From contig JAZBQD010000014.1 in NCBI GenBank assembly GCA_036583965.1, positions 1,043,501 through 1,107,500 on the forward strand: 64,000 nt of DNA, written 5' to 3'. Position numbers and translations under genes: made by a program. This document shows positions 23,836 through 34,850 of this stretch, piece by piece; position 1 is the stretch's first letter; the number at the start of each line of letters is the position of its first letter. Under the pieces are notes generated by a model, which saw only the letters and a list, made by a program, of their open reading frames with translations, was not told the origin of the DNA and searched no databases. Source of the DNA: Prunella strophiata. Lineage: Eukaryota > Chordata > Aves > Passeriformes > Prunellidae.

Positions 23836-26800
23836 GCCCTTCTGCTGAGGTTAGTTCAGTCACAGCATGACTTCCAGAAAGGTGTGTGATCCTCATTCAG
23901 AGGCTCTGGAAAACAGGCATTGATTCACTCTTTTCTGTGACATTGCTTCTCTCTGGTGTATATGTACACTAAACTTAGGCTTTAAACATAAGTTAGTTTG
24001 TTTTTGTTGGCTTTGTTTGTTGTTTATGTGGGTTTTTTGGTGGGTTTCCTTTTTTTGCTTTGTTTTGGGTTTTGGTTTTTTTAATCAAGGCAGTTCTTGT
24101 TACATTATTGCAGTGCAAAGTGGAATATGAAATATTTTAATCATGGATTTTCCTCCTACAAAGCACTCTGCTCCAATTTAGCAGTGACCATATAATCTCC
24201 ACAACTGAATGCTTTTACCAGGTGTAAATGTAATGCTTTTACTCTTTGCTGGTAGGCCCTGGTGTGCATCACCACTGACAGCATAATTCTTTTATTTTTT
24301 ATTCTCATATGTGGGAGAACTTGGAGAGAGCTTAAGAAGAGGAAGTTCCAAGGAACCTGTCTTTTTACTACAAAAAAGAGACAAAAAGAAGATTGTTTCA
24401 TGGGTACTGCTTGTCCAGTGAGGGAGAATAATTCAGAATGTAGTGTCAGTCCTGTAGAAGAAATGAGGAGAAAATGGAAAAGAGAGAACTGAAAGGAAGG
24501 AAGTGATAGCTTAGAACAGCATCAAGGAACAAACTGGATGAAGACTGGTATCTTTCTGCTTTATAAAATTGTTTTACTATCTGTTTAAAACTAGTTCATT
24601 GTTAAGAATGTTTTTCTTTGTGTATCCAGTCACTAAGTATCTGCAAAGAGGATTATAAATACCTCAAATCAGGATGGAGAAGACCCATGTGTAGCTAATT
24701 CTGTTTAATCAGTTGCCTTAAGGCACCTGTGGTGCACAGACCACTGCAGTGGGAGATGGCTCTTCACTTTGTGTAACTAAAAAACTGTCCCCAAAGTGGC
24801 ATCACACCTGCAACAGGGAAAGGATGATTATTTCCTTTTTGCCTAGAAAGTCTTGTATGGTACTTGCTTTCAAATTTACATAAAACAATTCCTTTTCACT
24901 GCAATGCTTTCAAGGAAACCAGAAAGGATCTTCAGAAGTGTGAATTTGGGAGCTGGGCAGAAAGGTGTCAGCTCTGGAGGCTGTCCCACATTTCTTGGAA
25001 GAATTTCTGAGCTTCATCTCTTTAACCCTCACTGTGGGAGCTGTAGGGATTAGTGCATGTGGAATTGCCATAGAAGTGCTCAAGGTAGATTTCAAATTCT
25101 TAATCTCTTAGTATCTAAGAGACCTAAATAATTGCTATAAAGACAGAATTTAATCTGCTTCCTCTTCTGATAGAAAGTGACACTAAAACCTCAATTTTCC
25201 TTAAAGAGCCTGCAGTTATGTTCTAAGTGTGCATGACTGCCTCATTTATTTAATACTGGCAACTATACAGTGGAAAGTTGTTTACTGTGGGATTTTCACA
25301 TCAAACCAGGTGTGGTCCATCTTACAGGCTGCAATTCTCAGAGAGCAGGGCTGAACTCATCATGTGAGAGTTCCTTCTGTACTCTTGAAGGGTGTTTCCA
25401 CAAGAATCAGTTTGTTGTGAACACTCTGGTACTAAAGTTAGTTGGGACCATGTAACTCATGGAGTTTTGTTATCTCTCTAGCAATTTGGAGTTTGCTGTT
25501 GATCCCTCCTTGCCTTCAGCTGGGAGAGGGTTCCAGTGCTGCTGCTCTGCCTCGTTAGCTGACAGATGGTTTATTCCTCTAATTCTGCATGAGTATTCTG
25601 TGGTGATTACAATGACATATTCACTGCTAATATAAGTGACAAACACTAAATTTTATCATTTGCTCATTGAGCGTTCAGAAGTTTTGTCAGACTGAAATTT
25701 ATTTTGATACTCTGCCCTTGGGTGGAGTTTGATGTACCTTCTTTCAAGGTAAATGAAATTAGTTCTGCAGGTCCTCTTGGTTTTTCTGGGGATTATTTTG
25801 CAAGTGAAAGCCAGGCTACAGTTTCCTTATTTGAATCTGGGCTTCAGTGGCAGCATTGTTTAATTATGGCACTTTCATTTAGATTGAGTTCATTTAGAGG
25901 AATTCAACATTCTTCAAACAAACCAGACTCACAGTTATTCCCACTGTAAGTGGCAATGTATTAGAAAAGAATAAAATAGCTGGATTTTTCCTTTCTGTTA
26001 TTTCAGTCTTCCCTTCAACCTTTCCTCGTTCCAGATGAGAAACCAACATTTATCTCAGATTCATGGACATGGCAGTAGGTTTTTCCTCCCTCTCCTAATT
26101 CTTAATTTTGTCCGTGGTACCACTAGATGTCCCTCTTTGGCTTTTTTTTATTAGATTTCAGGACTCGACCTGTGAAAAATAAAGTAGCTGTGCTCTGCAT
26201 CTCTGGCAGATTAAGTTGTAAGGGGAAAATATTTTGCTAGATTTAAAGAAGACATTTATAATAGATATTAAGACAAAAGAGTCTCTGTACAGTAAACTTG
26301 TACTAAAAAAACTTTATGGAAAAAGTGACCTTTGTGAACACAGAATATGTAACCCGTGGCTGAAACATTAGAATGTTTTGTATTGTTTTGCTTTTCGAAA
26401 TTAACAAGGCACCAGGTAACTGCAACATCTGAATTCTTCTACCGAGGTTCCTAGAGCATGATGCAATTTTCATTATAATTGTCTGCTATTGTTTTTGATA
26501 GGTAAACACATTTTATGATTTGTATCCGGCAGTAGATTAAACTGAATGGGACTGAGGCTGTTCAAAAACTTGAAGTGAGTAAAGAAGCAGAAATAAAACT
26601 CAGAAGCTGTGTCTGTCTGCCACAATATCCACAGGAGAGACTCAGAACAAATAGTTTGCTTCAAATTACCTTGATAGTTACAAAATTCGACTTGGGAATT
26701 TAAAGGTGCTGTAAAAAATGTTGCTCGTATTTGAAAAAACTGAGATGCCCTATGAAGCAATGTGTGCACAGCAGATTTACTTGTCACACAAAATGCCAGG

Positions 26801-26967
26801 GAAGTGGTGGGGGGCATCTTTGAGTGATCCACTTGGCACAGAGGTGGAGTACAGTGTCAGCATAATGAATAGGAGCTTGCTTGGTGGATGGAAAATATTT
26901 TAAATTGAGTTTTTATTTAATGGATTTGAACTTTTCATGCCCAATTACCTTTTTGCTGAAAGAGAAC

Positions 26968-26996
26968 AATAATAATAATAATAATAATAATAATAA
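26968..26996 (+). repeat. (AAT)n trinucleotide microsatellite
   Basis: About nine to ten AAT units. The Asn run in the overlapping open frame is an artefact of this repeat. Confidence 0.95.
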
Positions 26997-29900
26997 AGTG
27001 CAAAGGTTCAGTTTCATTCTAGAAATGGGGAAATGTGCTTGGAGAGCTGTCAAAAGGCACAGTTAGATCCCAGGAGCATGGAGCAAGGTAGCTTAATGCT
27101 CTGGAGTGAATGCCCATCAACTCCTTTTGTGGCTTTATGTGTCCTTGTCAATGGTAATGTGGCAGAATGGGATGAGTCATGTACAGGGACAGATGGCAAC
27201 AGAGAGTTGGTTAAGGTCAGAGAAGTAATGTCCTTGAAAGGGGGTTTATATTATTTATTTAGTTTGTCCAGTTAAGTCTTGTAGGTGCATGAATTATGGG
27301 GGAACCCACCCTCCAAAACAAGCTAGCTGAATTTAGGGAAATACATAAATAAATCCTTCCCACAGGAACCTTAATCCATCCTATAGCAGGAATGCAAGAA
27401 GGACCAAGGAAAGCAGCAATCCCTGTGAAATTCTGTAGGTCTTTTCCTTCTGAAATAACAGCCTTTTCTCAGTGAACTTCCATTGTAGGAATATTTAACT
27501 TCAGGTTAGTCCTGATGTGTTCAAGTGCACTAAATACAAGTGTACTTTTATGAATGTGTGTAGTGAAAGAGGACACAGTATGTAAATTTTCCAGTTCTCA
27601 TTGCTGTGATATCTGGATACCAGCTATTGACTACAGACCCAATTCAGCAGCCAGTGAAATGAGCAGAACTGTTCCCACAGACTTTCACAGGCCTTGTACC
27701 CAGACAAATAGTCTCTGTCATGTTCCATTCATTTAAGCATGTGCAGAATACAGCCTGAACTAAAATATTTACTGCCAGCAGCAGTGTCCAAAGAAAATAT
27801 TGTATTTTGTAAAATTTCAGAGGAAAAAAGCTAGATGCCACCTAACTTCAGCTTTACCTCTGCTGTAACCACTCCTAGAAGTGGCTGCTCCATTGTTTAC
27901 ATATTCTTGATCCCAGCAAGAGCTTTATTGATGCTTGGCCTTTGACTTGGCATTACTGATGGCTCATATGGTGCAATCCTCAGCAGGGGACATGAGAGAG
28001 CACCACTTTAAAACAGACCCTGCTGGCCATGTGGTGCTGTTTTTGTTCTGTGCGCTGCTAAAAGGGCCACTGTCAACTTGAAATCTGGTCAATTAAAAAC
28101 AAACAGGCTAAGAGGACATGTCCCCAAGTCCTTTCTCCAGTTTCTGTGGGATTGCAAGCAAGAGTATCATGTTTTCCTCATTCTTGTTGGTGGTTTTTTT
28201 TTTTTTTTTTTCCGTGCGTGTGTGAAAGCAAACAACGTTACTGAGGTGGAAAGGAAAGAGGGGAAGTGACCAAACTCAAGGCACACAAAGTAAATAATCC
28301 ACATTTGGTTTGTGTGTTTCACAACGTGGGAATAAAAGGTGTTTTTCCTTTAGCTCTTCAAGTTGCTAAATTTTTTTTCTGAAAATTTGCATGGAATGAA
28401 CTTGGCTTTAGGACAGACAAACTGAGTGGATCTTATGGCAACCTCTAAAAACAGTAATTTTAGAAACTGAACACATTTTTTTTAGATCGGAATAAACATT
28501 TTAAAACATAGTTTTTGGAACAATTTTTTTTTAGAAAAGTCATGAAATTTCTCTGATTTGAGAAATTTTCTTTTGTAAAAGATGACATTTTAATATTTTT
28601 ACAGTGGGTGGATTTTGCAACACAACCTGTGGACAGAGCATGTCACACCCTCTGAAGACCAGGGTTATCAATGCAGAAGATAGCAACTGCTCAGTCATAC
28701 ACTGAGAGCACTGTGACACAGCTAAAATAATTTTTTCAACTGCTAATTTGACTGCTGTTTCTCTTCAAAACAGAGGAGAGAGAAAATTCCTGATCAAACT
28801 TGAAGTATTAAAGTGAGACTAGCAAACATACCAGAGAGTGATCTGAGATTCTCATATTCTCCAAGGTGTGGGCAACACAAAGTCCTGGCAGAGGCAGTTG
28901 ATGGAGTGGTTAATGATGCAATACTTTTTTTAGTAATGTGTCTCATTTGGACACCACAGCACATCCTGTTTGTATTTCATCTGCTTTCCCTGGTATTTTA
29001 TCTATGTCCACTGCGCTCACATTTTGACCCAAGGGACTTTTATTTTAATCATTTGCTCTTCCTACCTGAACTTTCTTCTACATACTTAATATTACTTTGC
29101 TTGGGACTTGAACATATGGAACAGATATTTTTAATTCTCACAGTTAACGCTTGACTGCTTAAAAGATATATTTTTCTACTTTCAAAGAAAGCATTTAAAA
29201 TCTCCTATATTATGCTTGCTACCTAGAAAAATGTTTAGTGATGGCCAGGAATGCATGCAAAGTGAAACTTGTTTGATTATTTTTTTTTTCCCTCCCCCTG
29301 GCAGGACAATAAGTGACTTTAGTGAATGAAGAAATTTTTGTCAGTGGGTTCTTGAAGCTCCTTTGCAGGCATGTGGATCATTTGGCCTGCTCATGGAGCT
29401 GTTTTATGTAGTCATATTGGGGAGGTACCAAATGCTGGCAGATATGTTTTATTAGCAGGACCTCAATGCTGGGAGAATCAGGTTACAGGCAGCTCTGACC
29501 AAGAGTAGCAGTTACTTGCTTCTGCTCATAAAACCTCAAAGTTTTATAACTGCAGCACCCAAAGGCCTGTATTCTATCCCAATTTTATTTTTTGACCAAG
29601 TCAGGTAACAGCTCTGTACTTCTATTTCCAGTCTCCAAACTTCTATCAATAAAATAATTAATGCTTAAACAAATGCTAACTCCTGAAATTGCCTGTTTAC
29701 ATAGCTAAGCTGTATATCACACACACTCACAAATAAGAATAAATGTTCAGCTGCAAGATAAGAAGAGACATAAAGGCAAAGTGCCAAAGAAAATGTAAAA
29801 CAATGTGATACCTTGGATTTGGAGTTGGAAAACTTTTTCTATTTTTGTTGTGTGACACAAGCTGGGCCACTTTTTGCTTTGATTTTGTTCCTGTCACTTT

Positions 29901-30036
29901 CCTTTTGGGAGTTTTGAGCAAGTGATGACTGTGTCCTATTAACAGTGAAATTGGTACAGAACCCTCTGTAACAGGATCTTGTTTCTGGTGGAAGCTGCAA
30001 TTTTAATTTGTTGCTATAGGTGGTACTGTAATATTA

Positions 30037-30090
30037 ATACATAATATAAAAGAATCATACATAATATAAAGGAATCATACATAATATTAA
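30037..30090 (+). repeat. 20-bp tandem repeat, about 2.7 copies
   Basis: Units starting ATACATAATATAAAAGAATC at 30037, 30057 and 30077, the last incomplete and diverged. AT-rich minisatellite-like duplication. Confidence 0.9.
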
Positions 30091-31084
30091 AAAAGAAGAG
30101 GAAGTAACAAAAAGGTGGAACAATCAATAAAATGAATGGTAGCAAATGCTGATGGTTCATTCTTTCTGAGTTCCAGCTGAGCTGATTTTTAAGCTTGAAG
30201 GGGTCATGGTCAGATTCATGAGGTGGCTTTTGAGCTGAGAAGTGCAAGTGTGTAGGATACTTTGTTCTCAGCCCTCCTGCACCAAATCTCCCAGAACCAC
30301 AGTTCACACCCTGCTCCCTTTCTCCTCACCTGGTGACTCACTGTGACCAAACCCTGAGAACTTGACCAAAATGTCCCAAGATGAACAGGAAATCTTGAGG
30401 TAAGACATGAAAGTTGGATAATGCTTTTCAAAGAAGGTTCTCGACATACAGGAAACCAAAAAACATTTGAATGTAGCCTCATCCATAAGACAAAATTTCA
30501 TCTCCACTATCTTTTCCAGCCTCACCTTAAATAGGGTTCCCTCTCACTTAGCTTTTCTGGACTGTTGTTTCACTTACAGAGAAGCTTAATAATAACTACT
30601 TACTTTTCTTTCATTTTATAATATTGCTGCTTTCAAGTCTATGTAGGGATTACAGAGTCCAAAGAGGAACTGAAATATGGTTAAGCTTGTGCAAAAATCC
30701 TTTCTGAGAGAGTGCTGTAGCTCTCCCACTTCCAGTTATTCTTTCTGATACATGTTCCTCTAGCAGAAGTGTGAATGTTGGTGTCAAGCTCTCCAGCTTT
30801 CCCTTGGTTACTAAATTTGGGAGTGCAGTCCCAGGAATCAGTATTCCAGGCAGCTGGATTTCCTCAAAGCTGCTATTCTGACAGGATAATGCTTACTGAT
30901 CTTCTATAGCAGCATCTGTGATAACCCATTCTCAGGGAACAGTTACTGTACAATAAAGGTGATTCTTGGGGCTGTTGAGGTCAGCATGGCTCTCCTGCCT
31001 TGTCCTACAAGCCCAGTGCTGGGAGTTCTCCCATACTGAAGGGGCTCTGAGCTGCCAGGCAGAAAAGCAGGAATTGTGTGAGCC

Positions 31085-31145
31085 AGCTCAGGGCCTCGTC
31101 CAGCCCAGCCTTGAACCTCTCCAAGGGTGGGGTCTTCACACTTCC
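31085..31145 (-). mobile_element. CR1 LINE 3' fragment
   Basis: GGCCTCGTCCAGCCCAGCCT, then TTGAACCTCTCCAAGGGTGG, then GGTCTTCACACTTC matches the reverse complement of the avian CR1 3' region (the segment reading 'asset of TTCAAGGCCAGGTTGGATG' in sense). The sense version of the same segment appears intact in the CR1 copy at 63485-63525, so the two can be compared within this window. Limits are approximate. Confidence 0.65.
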
Positions 31146-31160
31146 ATTGGAAGTGTGAAG
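31134..31160. repeat. Perfect 12-bp inverted repeat with 3-nt loop
   Basis: CTTCACACTTCC-ATT-GGAAGTGTGAAG. It sits at the edge of the CR1 fragment. Just downstream, CATTAATTACTG is directly repeated at 31161 and 31181. Confidence 0.9.
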
Positions 31161-32239
31161 CATTAATTACTGCCCAGAAACATTAATTACTGAGGTCTTG
31201 TTATCAACAGTTAGTTACCAAAGTTTTTCAAAAATCCCAGGGTCTTTGGGACAGATAATATTCATAATTATACACAATTTCCCCGCTTGCTTCCATAACA
31301 TTAATGACAATAATAACAGAAACCACCTTTCAGTAGGTGATTGTGCATTTCAGTGTGGAGAAAATGCTATAGAGAAGGTATTCCACAGTGTAAAATGTTT
31401 GCAGTAAAATCTGAGAGGTCTGTCTTTTTTGAGGCATGTGTGGTTTTTCAGATATAGTTATGTTTGCTCAGTACTGCCTGTAAAATATATTTTAACCTTC
31501 TCCCTCAAAACATATTTCACTGCATCACTATAATATCCTTGTGAAACAAACATTTGGATTTTTTTAGCATCCAAAACCATCGTTTCACAAGGCTTTATAC
31601 AGACGGGAAACATAGTTAAGATTTATTTATTATGTAAAATGGCAGGGATTATTATGTTCATTATTTTTAAATTGCACAATGCTTTTACATTAGGATCAAT
31701 TTTAGAGCACAGGATTAGCTACTAAACTACTGGCAGTTTTGGTGCCTTATTACCTTCTATTATATTCTGAAGTAATTTTCATTTATTTAATTTAAACTCC
31801 TGTCATTCTGCTTTTTCAAACCTTAATGTCTCTGCTTCTAAAAATCCACTCGGTGTTTTCTATCTCCACTGCTGAAGAAGAGCTGTTATTAAGTGATTCC
31901 ATGGCTTGTTTAGTCCCTTGACTATTCCAAGGCTCACTTTGCTTAATTTAACTACTGTACTTGCCTGCTCCCTCTCTCCTCCCCCCCGCCCCTTTTTTGT
32001 TCTTAATTGTTTTCGGAGTACTCAACTTCCTGTGGGGAATCAGTCAGCATGCCAGACTTCAAAGCACTTGTTACAGTAGACCAATTTGGCAATATGCTAA
32101 TTTAAACCTATTTTTATATCTTTCTACGTTGTTTCTACGCAAACAAAGACCATTTTGGACATTAGTGAAAGAGGGAGGTCTTGGGAGATTTTTTTTAATC
32201 GCCTCAGATCTTATTGGGGGGAAAAGGGGAGTGAGTCTA
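31161..32239. other. Non-coding DNA with conserved-element-like texture
   Basis: No gene is recognised. From about 31560 to 32170 the sequence is AT-rich but compositionally complex, with an octamer-like ATATGCTAAT at 32091 and few simple repeats apart from a C run near 31980. This texture is typical of conserved regulatory DNA, but conservation cannot be measured from one sequence. Confidence 0.4.
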
Positions 32240-32330
32240 AGCTGTTGGAGATGGAAAATACCTGTAGGGTCTCATTTAATCCATCCTTCTCTTAATTATG
32301 TACTCCATTTTATTTGCTTTGCCTAATCCA
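32240..32330 (-). mobile_element. Ancient CR1-like LINE remnant
   Basis: TTGGAGATGGAAAATACCTG, then TCTCATTTAATCCATCC, parallels the reverse-complement CR1 tail of the form 'GAGCTGGAAAGGACC ... TCATCCAGTCCATCC'. Highly diverged; identification rests on word order and spacing only. Confidence 0.4.
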
Positions 32331-32683
32331 GTCCTGGTCCTTCAAGTGAATCCACATACATTGGATGTGGATTGGCTTTAAATCAGGGTAACTGGGCTAC
32401 AGCTCTTACCATATGGCCCTGAGATGTGGGGCCTCAGCTGTGCTAATCATTATGGCTTCACAAAAAGAAAATATCTAAAAAAAGTAAAGGAATGCTGAAT
32501 TAGACATTTAGGACCTCTGAAATTTCCCATAACAGTGAAACATGTCGAACCTATGAAGTTTTCAAGTGTGCTGGGCAAAGACATTGTATCTCTAATTACA
32601 TTCACATGTACAGACACTGCACAATTTAAGCTATCAGGCACCTGACAGGTGAAATCTAGGAGATGTGTGCAAAACCAAACTTT

Positions 32684-33382
32684 CTCTACCTCCTCCCTGA
32701 CAGTGGCATAGCAGAACAGGGAGTGGGGCCTCTGGTCAGTTCACCACACATCATCTTTGCTGCTCCTTCTTCCTCAGAGGGGTGAGTCCTCACATTCTGC
32801 CCCATCTCCAGCACAGGTCCAGCATGGGATGCAGTCCTTCAGGAACAGACTGGTCCAGCTTGGTCCTGTACAGGCTCACACATCCTGCCAGCAAACCTGC
32901 TCCAGCTGCTCTCCAGGGGGTTATAGGTCCTGCCAGGACCCTGCTCATCCAGCACAGGCTTCCCACAGGGTCGCAGGGTCACATCCACCTGCTCCAGCAC
33001 CCACCGTGGGCTGTGGGTGCATCTCTGCATCCCTGTGGCTTTCCATGGTTTGCACCAAAGGCTGCGAAGGAATCTGCTCCACCACTTCTGCTTCTCCTTC
33101 CTCACTGGGTTGGGTATCTGCAGAGTTGTTGCTCTCACCTATTCTCACTCCTCCCTGCAGGTACATTTTTTGTTGTGTGGGTTTTTTCCCTCTTCTGAAA
33201 TCTGCTAGCCCAGAGGCGCTGTCACTGTCACTGCTGGGCTCAGCCTTGGCCAGTGGTGGGTTCATGTTGGACTCATCTGGCATTGGCACTGCTGGACATG
33301 GGGGAAACTTCAGGCAGCTTCTCAAAAAAACCACCTCTGTAGCCCCTCAACTACCACAGCTTTGCCATACAAACCCAATACA
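32684..33382 (-). mobile_element. Avian endogenous-retrovirus LTR, ERVL-like, truncated solo copy
   Basis: The segment runs from the CTACCTCCTCCCTGACAGTG region, through GGTCAGTTCACCACACATC and several 'CTGCTCCAGC' repeats, to a right end at CATACAAACCCAATACA. This matches an LTR found in many copies in bird genomes. The end at 33382 reads TGTATTGGGTTTG on the - strand, a proper TG terminus. The opposite end lacks the expected terminal CA block and polyadenylation region, so about the last third is missing. There is no internal gag/pol/env sequence. Open frames on both strands (up to 224 codons) are LTR sequence read through, not genes. Confidence 0.7.
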
Positions 33383-34436
33383 GGGTGGTTTGGACACAAT
33401 CCAATTAATTTTTTTTTTTTTTTTTTTTTAAATTTAGCATCATAAGTCATCTCAGCAAAGTCAGTGAAGTCACAGTTCCAGCTTCATCCAGGTGTGCATC
33501 TGTGTGTGCATCTTTGAATTGTCTATCCATAAAGATTTGGTCTGGATCCATCACAAAACTGTGATTAGGGCTATTTCTGATAATATAATGAGAACTACCA
33601 GGTTTGTGCTTCATGCTGGTTGCAGGGTAGAGAGTAGATGATCTGGCATGATACTGGGATGATCTTTTGAATGTATCTTAACTGGCAAGACAAGTTCACT
33701 TAGGGTCTAGAAAGAGCAGCATTTTTATATTATTGGGGGCCAGGGGGTCTTGTAGAACCATGACCTTGGATTTATCATCTGCTTATAGTTGGCAAGTTTA
33801 GCTTTTCAGTGGGATTATTTGACGATAGAGGGAGAAATCCTGGCCAGATTCTGTAAGTCTTCAGTGACATCAGAATCTCATTCAAGGCTGTTATTAGCTT
33901 AGTGTTTTGTAATCAATGCCTTTGCAGTTCTTGATTATGGTAATTTCATTAGAGATACTGTTCCAAAATGGCACAGATTGATTTTTGCAAGGAGCGTCTT
34001 GTACACAAGGAAAGAACAGAAATTCCTTTATTCTCATATTCATTTTTCATCAGCACACTGAGGAATGCATTTTCAAACTGTGCTCTCCATTTAAGAAGGC
34101 ACTTCTGTGCTGGAGGATTTCAGCCATGAATGGAGAGGCTGTTGTGGCAGCAGAGGCTGTGTGCTCACAAAGGGCACGGGCAGGTCATGTTGTGAAGAGT
34201 TATCAGGAGTCTCTTACGTGGAGCAGACAATTTTTATTTGAGAAGCTGGTGAGCATGAACTCAATGTAGAGTGCTGGCACAAGGACCCTTCCACAAAGGC
34301 TGCAAAGCAAATTCTTGCATCACCTTCCTTCTGCAGAGGGAGCACTGTGCAAACCCTGAAAAAACACCTTGAAGCTACGTTGGAAGATTGTCCAGCTACC
34401 ACGTGAAAACTTGATCTTGTGGCCTGAGATTGATGC
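33383..34436. other. Non-coding spacer between two LTR fragments
   Basis: Begins with a 20-base T run (about 33411-33430). The rest is ordinary AT-rich DNA. No gag, pol or env reading frame is present, so the two flanking LTR fragments are not the two ends of one provirus. Confidence 0.6.
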
Positions 34437-34850
34437 CTTGAGAGGCTGAACCTGGAACAGGGACTAGGAGCTAAGAAAATAAAGTAGGGATTTATTCAAA
34501 GGATCTCCTCAATGGATCCACCTTGGGCAGCACCAGAGCCCAGCCAGGGCTGCACCCAAGATGAACCAAAATGGGCCCAAAATGCACCAATGGGCACGGG
34601 GTCTGTCACTGGGATCAGCTCTGCTCCATTTGCACCTTGGAGTTCATTGTCCCATTCCAGCTTTAGGTTATGAAGTCCCATCCTTCTTGTTTGCTCTTCA
34701 GTTCCCAGTTGTTTACACTTTTTGGCCTGAAGCTTGTAAACAGTTTTCCTTGGTCTCAAGCTGGAAAAGGCTTGTTTTTTCTACCTACCCTGTGAAGAGA
34801 ACCTACTAGCACTTAATAAGAAGCTCAGCTACACACCTAGGCAGCAAAAC
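34437..34850. mobile_element. Probable ERVK-like LTR fragment
   Basis: AGGCTGAACCTGGAACAGGG, an AATAAAG with GATTTATTCAAAGGATCTCC, then GGATCCACCTTGGGCAGCAC and AGCCCAGCCAGGGCTGCACC follow a layout I associate with passerine ERVK-type LTRs. It is moderately GC-rich compared with its surroundings. I cannot place the terminal TG/CA or a target duplication, so boundaries, orientation and family are tentative. Confidence 0.45.

Larger units (their letters stand above)
20223..31080. other. Gene desert downstream of MGST1, first part
   Basis: No gene is recognised. Contents are a decayed CR1-type remnant at 23761-23835, a T/G-rich low-complexity patch near 24000-24080, an (AAT)n microsatellite at 26968-26996, a T run near 28194-28211 and a 20-bp tandem repeat at 30037-30090. 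The longest open frame (28813-29154, +, 113 codons) is hydrophobic and AT-driven, with no family signature or splice context. Confidence 0.6.

Noticed and set aside
28813..29154. 113-codon hydrophobic + frame
   Set aside because: Hydrophobicity comes from T-rich DNA; no family resemblance, start context or splice sites.
32757..33431. 224-codon + frame and 129-codon - frame as possible genes
   Set aside because: Both are wholly inside a recognisable avian LTR; no retroviral protein signature is present.
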